Under the pieces are notes generated by a model. That model ran no database searches. It saw only the letters and a program-made list of their open reading frames with translations, and had not been told where the DNA came from. A program made the translations under genes and the position numbers. A stretch of 7,749 nt of DNA, taken from contig CANKTR010000043.1 in the NCBI GenBank assembly GCA_947486475.1, positions 1-7,749 on the forward strand, written 5' to 3'. Every line of letters starts with the position of its first letter. The first letter of the stretch is position 1. The stretch comes from Microbacteriaceae bacterium. Its GTDB lineage: Bacteria; Actinomycetota; Actinomycetes; Actinomycetales; Microbacteriaceae. Positions 5,391 through 7,749 of the stretch are shown here, piece by piece.

Positions 5391-6203
5391 CTAGGGTTTT
5401 CGAATTGCGCGACTGATCCGTTTGCCCCAGTGCATCGTCTTGATGATGGGGTACACCGCGAGGAACGCGGCCGCGGGGACCCGCAGACGGCGGTCGGGGA
5501 TGCCGTGGTGGTTGTAGGTTCGGTCGAATCGCATCAGGTACGACACCATGTCCGACGGGCTGTCATCCATCCGACGAAGCGACATTCCCGCGATGACGTT
5601 GGGCGCGTACACAATGGTGAGCCCGGCGCGGTGAATGTGGACAGCGAGGTCCAAGTCCTCGTGCATCAAGTCTTCTTCGTCCGCGCAGGTTTCATCGCGC
5701 ACGGCACGCCACGCGTCGCGGGTCAATGCCATGTTCGAGCCGAACAAAAACTTGTAATCCCGAACTAACTTGAACATTGCCTTGCGCATCGTGTCATCCG
5801 CGATTCGACCGAACCGGCGAAACGGAAACTCGTAATAAATCACGGGACCCGTGATTGCGGCGACGGTCGGGTCCACAAACGCCTTGATTGTTTCTTCGAC
5901 CCAATTCGGTTCCACAATCGAGTCCGAGTCGATACGCCCGATGATGTCTCCCGTTGCCGAATCGAAACCCTTGTTACGGGTCGGGGTGATCCCTTGAGAG
6001 TCAGCTTGCTCGATCAAGAGAATGGGTGCATCCGGGTAGAGGGTTTGAACCTCTCGAACAATCGCAACGGTTTTGTCCGTGGACTTGTTGTTAACCACAA
6101 TGATTTCGTGCGCGGGCACTGTTTGTGCGATGCACGACTCGAGACACGGGAGAATCGTGTCTTCCTCGTTGTAGGCGGGAATGACGATGGAGACGGTCTT
6201 CAC
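5391..6203 (-). CDS. Family 2 glycosyltransferase (GT-A fold)
   Basis: This 270-residue protein transfers a sugar from a nucleotide- or lipid-linked donor; neither donor nor acceptor can be named from sequence. It has the N-terminal nucleotide-binding strand VSIVIPAYNEED (4-15), the metal-binding DxD motif in IDSDS (D92, D94), and an acidic cluster HEDLDLAVHIHRAG (181-194) at the place of the catalytic base. A hydrophobic stretch near 242-255 might touch the membrane, but there is no clear transmembrane helix, and the protein ends with a basic tail. GTG 6203 is preferred: AAAGGA lies about four bases upstream and the conserved strand follows at once. An in-frame GTG at 6230 would add nine residues. 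It stands alone, with no other sugar genes nearby, faces away from the cold-shock gene and ends six bases from the TerC-family stop. The family is secure; the start is less so. Confidence 0.9.
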   Translation of the reverse strand: MKTVSIVIPAYNEEDTILPCLESCIAQTVPAHEIIVVNNKSTDKTVAIVREVQTLYPDAPILLIEQADSQGITPTRNKGFDSATGDIIGRIDSDSIVEPNWVEETIKAFVDPTVAAITGPVIYYEFPFRRFGRIADDTMRKAMFKLVRDYKFLFGSNMALTRDAWRAVRDETCADEEDLMHEDLDLAVHIHRAGLTIVYAPNVIAGMSLRRMDDSPSDMVSYLMRFDRTYNHHGIPDRRLRVPAAAFLAVYPIIKTMHWGKRISRAIRKP

Positions 6204-6233
6204 GATGTCCTTTCGGGAACTGTCGTACACGCT

Positions 6234-6239
6234 ATCTTA
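6234..6239 (-). promoter_or_regulatory. Proposed -10 box of the glycosyltransferase gene
   Basis: TAAGAT (6239-6234, minus strand) fits TANNNT and would give a start near 6227, leaving a leader of about 24 bases before GTG 6203, with the AAAGGA ribosome site inside it. This position would remove the alternative GTG 6230 from the mRNA. No good -35 hexamer is visible. Confidence 0.4.
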
Positions 6240-6349
6240 CGACTGCGGTGGGCGATTTTCGGAAGCGGGCAACCGGCCGCATGCAGGATTGTTTCGTTGC
6301 CGCGAGAGAATCGTTACATATTGTTGTCCGCGATTCAGGAAATCTGCGC

Positions 6350-6355
6350 TAGTGT
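6350..6355 (+). promoter_or_regulatory. Weak candidate -10 box for the cold-shock gene
   Basis: TAGTGT (6350-6355) fits TANNNT and would start transcription near 6362, giving a leader of about 93 bases, a usual length for cspA-type mRNAs. The nearest -35-like hexamer (TTGTCC, 6324-6329) is 20 bp away. The rest of 6240-6454 shows no credible gene. Confidence 0.25.
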
Positions 6356-6408
6356 CAATGAAGTCAGGCATCGCTCTCGGGCAGTTCTGGGATGTGTAGA
6401 TGTTGACG

Positions 6409-6434
6409 TTGGTGGGCGAAGTACGACCCATCAA
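6409..6434 (+). promoter_or_regulatory. Hairpin in the presumed 5' leader of the cold-shock gene
   Basis: TTGGTGGG (6409-6416) pairs with CCCATCAA (6427-6434) over eight base pairs including one G-U, with two further C-G pairs possible inside the loop (6417-6418 with 6424-6425). It ends five bases before the ribosome site AAGGAG (6440-6445). Position suggests it could influence translation with temperature, as leaders of cspA-type mRNAs do, but no conserved cold-box was recognised. Confidence 0.4.
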
Positions 6435-6454
6435 ACAGCAAGGAGCGCAGCATC

Positions 6455-6658
6455 ATGGCCACAGGCGTCGTGAAATGGTTTAACAACGAAAAGGGTTATG
6501 GATTCATCACCCCCGATGAGGGCGGTCCCGACCTCTTCGCACACTTCAGCTCGATCGAGACCGATGGTTTCAAGAGTCTCGCTGAGAACCAGAAGGTCGA
6601 ATTTGAGGTAACCCAGGGTGACAAAGGTCCCCAGGCAGCGAACATTCGCCCCCTCTAG
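6455..6658 (+). CDS. CspA-family cold-shock protein
   Basis: This 67-residue single-domain OB-fold protein binds single-stranded RNA and DNA and acts as an RNA chaperone in the cytoplasm. The nucleic-acid binding motifs are clear: [14 protein letters not shown] with RNP1 KGYGFI (13-18) and RNP2 LFAHF (27-31, where many homologues have VFVHF or VFAHF). Length and the end QAANIRPL match the family exactly. The ATG at 6455 has an excellent ribosome site, AAGGAG at 6440-6445, nine bases upstream. It is a single-gene unit with a structured leader and a strong hairpin just after the stop. It may be constitutive or cold-induced; the sequence does not settle this. Confidence 0.96.
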   Translation: MATGVVKWFNNEKGYGFITPDEGGPDLFAHFSSIETDGFKSLAENQKVEFEVTQGDKGPQAANIRPL

Positions 6659-6675
6659 TCTCGAGCCTTAAACTT

Positions 6676-6701
6676 CGGCGCCTTTCTTCGGAAAGGCGCC
6701 G
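6676..6701. terminator. Bidirectional hairpin terminator between csp and the gatB unit
   Basis: An 11-bp perfect stem (GGCGCCTTTC at 6677-6686 with GAAAGGCGCC at 6691-6700, plus the outer pair C6676-G6701) is closed by the very stable cTTCGg tetraloop. There is no long T-run on the plus side; on the minus side GAAGTTTAAG follows. It lies 18 bp after the csp stop and 23 bp after the end of the opposing small gene, so it can serve both. Confidence 0.8.
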
Positions 6702-6723
6702 CGGTTATGTAACGGGGTCTCGA

Positions 6724-6897
6724 CTACTTCGAGACGCGCGGCAGGATGTACATCGGGATCATCCACGCAAACACGGACATCAAGACTCCGCCGGCAAAAA
6801 TCACGGCTTCGTAACCGGGAACCTGAAATGCGAACGACATGACGGGGAACGAGCCCAGGAAAATGACGCCGGTGAGGATGTTCAACAGGATGTTCAT
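6724..6897 (-). CDS. Small two-helix membrane protein, function unknown
   Basis: A 57-codon gene lies on the minus strand from ATG 6897 to TAG 6724. The product begins MNILLNILTGVIFLG and has two hydrophobic helices (about 3-24 and 32-52) separated by a short turn VPGYE, with a basic end RVSK. This fits a hairpin inserted in the membrane with the charged tail in the cytoplasm. AGGAG at 6906-6902 is four bases before the ATG, a real ribosome site. It starts 21 bases after the gatB stop and ends 23 bp before the shared terminator, so it is probably the last gene of the gatB transcript; a TACACT box (6912-6907) might also give it its own start. I recognise no family. Coding is supported by the ribosome site, composition, clean two-helix pattern and tight fit between gatB and the terminator. 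Confidence 0.72.
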   Translation of the reverse strand: MNILLNILTGVIFLGSFPVMSFAFQVPGYEAVIFAGGVLMSVFAWMIPMYILPRVSK

Positions 6898-6918
6898 GAT
6901 GCTCCTAGTGTAATCGCA

Positions 6919-7749
6919 TCACGTCGATGCACGTTCGATGACCAGTTCACGTACGCGAGCCGCGTCGGCCTTGCCGCCCATTGCCTTCATGACCGCCCCG
7001 ATGACCGCACCCGCGGCTTCGACCTTGCCCGACGCGATTTTCTCGAGGACGTCCGGTTGCTGGGCCAGCGCGGCGTCGATTGCGGCGATGAGCGCCCCAT
7101 CGTCGGACACCACGGTGAGCCCACGGGCCTCGATGATCTGCGCGACCGTTCCCTCATTGGCGATGAGACCCGCCAACGCTTCCCGCGCAAGTTTGTCGTT
7201 GATGATTCCGGCATCCACCGCGACCTGAAGTTCGGCGACCTGAGCGGGCGTGACGAGGGACGCCGGTTCGACATTCAGCTCGTTTGCGGTTCGGCTCAGT
7301 TCACCCATCCACCACTTTCGCGCCGATTGCGGACTCGCGCCTGCCTCGACCGTTTCGCGAACCTCGACGAGAAGTCCCGCATTCACAATCGACTGGAAGT
7401 CGACGTCGGAGAAACCCCAATCCGCTTTGAGTCGGCGACGCTCGACCGCGGGCGGCTCGGGCAGTGCGGCTCGAAGTTCATCGACCAACGCCCGCGACGG
7501 ACGAATCGGCAACAGATCGGGCTCGGGGAAGTACCGATAATCGTCGGCATCGCTCTTCGGACGACCGGGGGACGTCGTGCCGGTGTCTTCGTGCCAGTGT
7601 CGGGTCTCTTGAATGATGGCGGTACCCGCGTCGAGCAACGCCGCCTGACGCTGGATTTCGTAGATGATCGCGCGCTCGATGGACCGCAGCGAGTTCACGT
7701 TTTTGGTTTCCGTTCGCGTACCCAACTTTTCCTGGCCGCGTGGACGAAG
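6919..7749 (-). CDS. gatB: Aspartyl/glutamyl-tRNA amidotransferase subunit B, C-terminal part (5' end outside window)
   Basis: These are the last 276 codons of GatB; the frame is open through the window edge at 7749 and stops with TGA at 6921-6919. GatB is the tRNA-binding and kinase subunit of GatCAB, which converts Glu-tRNA(Gln) and/or Asp-tRNA(Asn) to Gln- and Asn-tRNA. The first residues, LRPRGQEKLGTRTETKNVNSLRS, and the motif DDYRYFPEPDLLP (about 70-82 in this fragment) are characteristic of the end of the catalytic domain. The following helical region and the YqeY-like tail (from about residue 150, ending VRELVIERAST), which contact the tRNA, are complete. The apparent start at 7725 is an internal leucine codon. 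A 57-codon gene follows after 21 bases. The identification is very secure. Confidence 0.96.
   Translation of the reverse strand, partial: LRPRGQEKLGTRTETKNVNSLRSIERAIIYEIQRQAALLDAGTAIIQETRHWHEDTGTTSPGRPKSDADDYRYFPEPDLLPIRPSRALVDELRAALPEPPAVERRRLKADWGFSDVDFQSIVNAGLLVEVRETVEAGASPQSARKWWMGELSRTANELNVEPASLVTPAQVAELQVAVDAGIINDKLAREALAGLIANEGTVAQIIEARGLTVVSDDGALIAAIDAALAQQPDVLEKIASGKVEAAGAVIGAVMKAMGGKADAARVRELVIERAST

Noticed and set aside
6237..6434. 65-codon minus-strand frame in the glycosyltransferase-csp gap
   Set aside because: No convincing ribosome site, no membrane or domain pattern, and it overlaps promoter and leader elements.

Overview
The window (about 58-60% G+C by eye, strong third-position G/C bias) looks like the chromosome of a high-G+C Gram-positive bacterium, most likely an actinobacterium of the Microbacteriaceae type. 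The reasons are the E. coli-like long form of argininosuccinate synthase, an Orn-type oligoribonuclease with a long C-terminal tail, TANNNT -10 boxes placed six bases before ATG (leaderless-style starts), the YkoEDC thiamine-precursor importer, and a TerC-family protein with an Ala/Lys/Pro-rich tail. This is inferred from gene content; no 16S rRNA is present.

Layout. On the plus strand, 1-432 is the 3' end of argG, 465-1121 is orn, and 1148-1221 is tRNA-His(GTG). Facing them on the minus strand, 4485 to 1213 is one transcription unit: a TPP riboswitch, then an ECF importer (S component YkoE, fused double ATPase YkoD, transmembrane EcfT/YkoC), then a small uridine-kinase-like P-loop protein whose stop codon lies inside the antisense of the tRNA-His gene. 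The unit is tightly packed: a 3-nt gap, a 4-nt overlap and a 14-nt overlap. Divergent from it is a TerC/Alx-family membrane protein (4536-5384, +). This gene converges, with only 6 bp between stops, on a family 2 glycosyltransferase (5391-6203, -). Next comes a CspA-type cold-shock protein (6455-6658, +), followed by a strong hairpin that can serve both strands. The minus-strand unit at the right edge is gatB (5'-truncated by the window) followed by a 57-residue two-helix membrane protein at 6724-6897.

How the parts fit. The riboswitch operon is the main coherent system: thiamine diphosphate should switch off import of thiamine or its pyrimidine precursor. The kinase-like fourth gene is a candidate for handling the imported compound, but that is a guess from context. 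The other genes are housekeeping: arginine synthesis, RNA decay, tRNA, tRNA-dependent amidation and cold adaptation. No mobile element, CRISPR array or phage gene was seen. The region is mostly ordinary chromosome; the more notable points are the operon's fourth gene, the riboswitch expression platform, the kinase/tRNA overlap, a mismatched tRNA-His anticodon stem and the unlisted small membrane protein.
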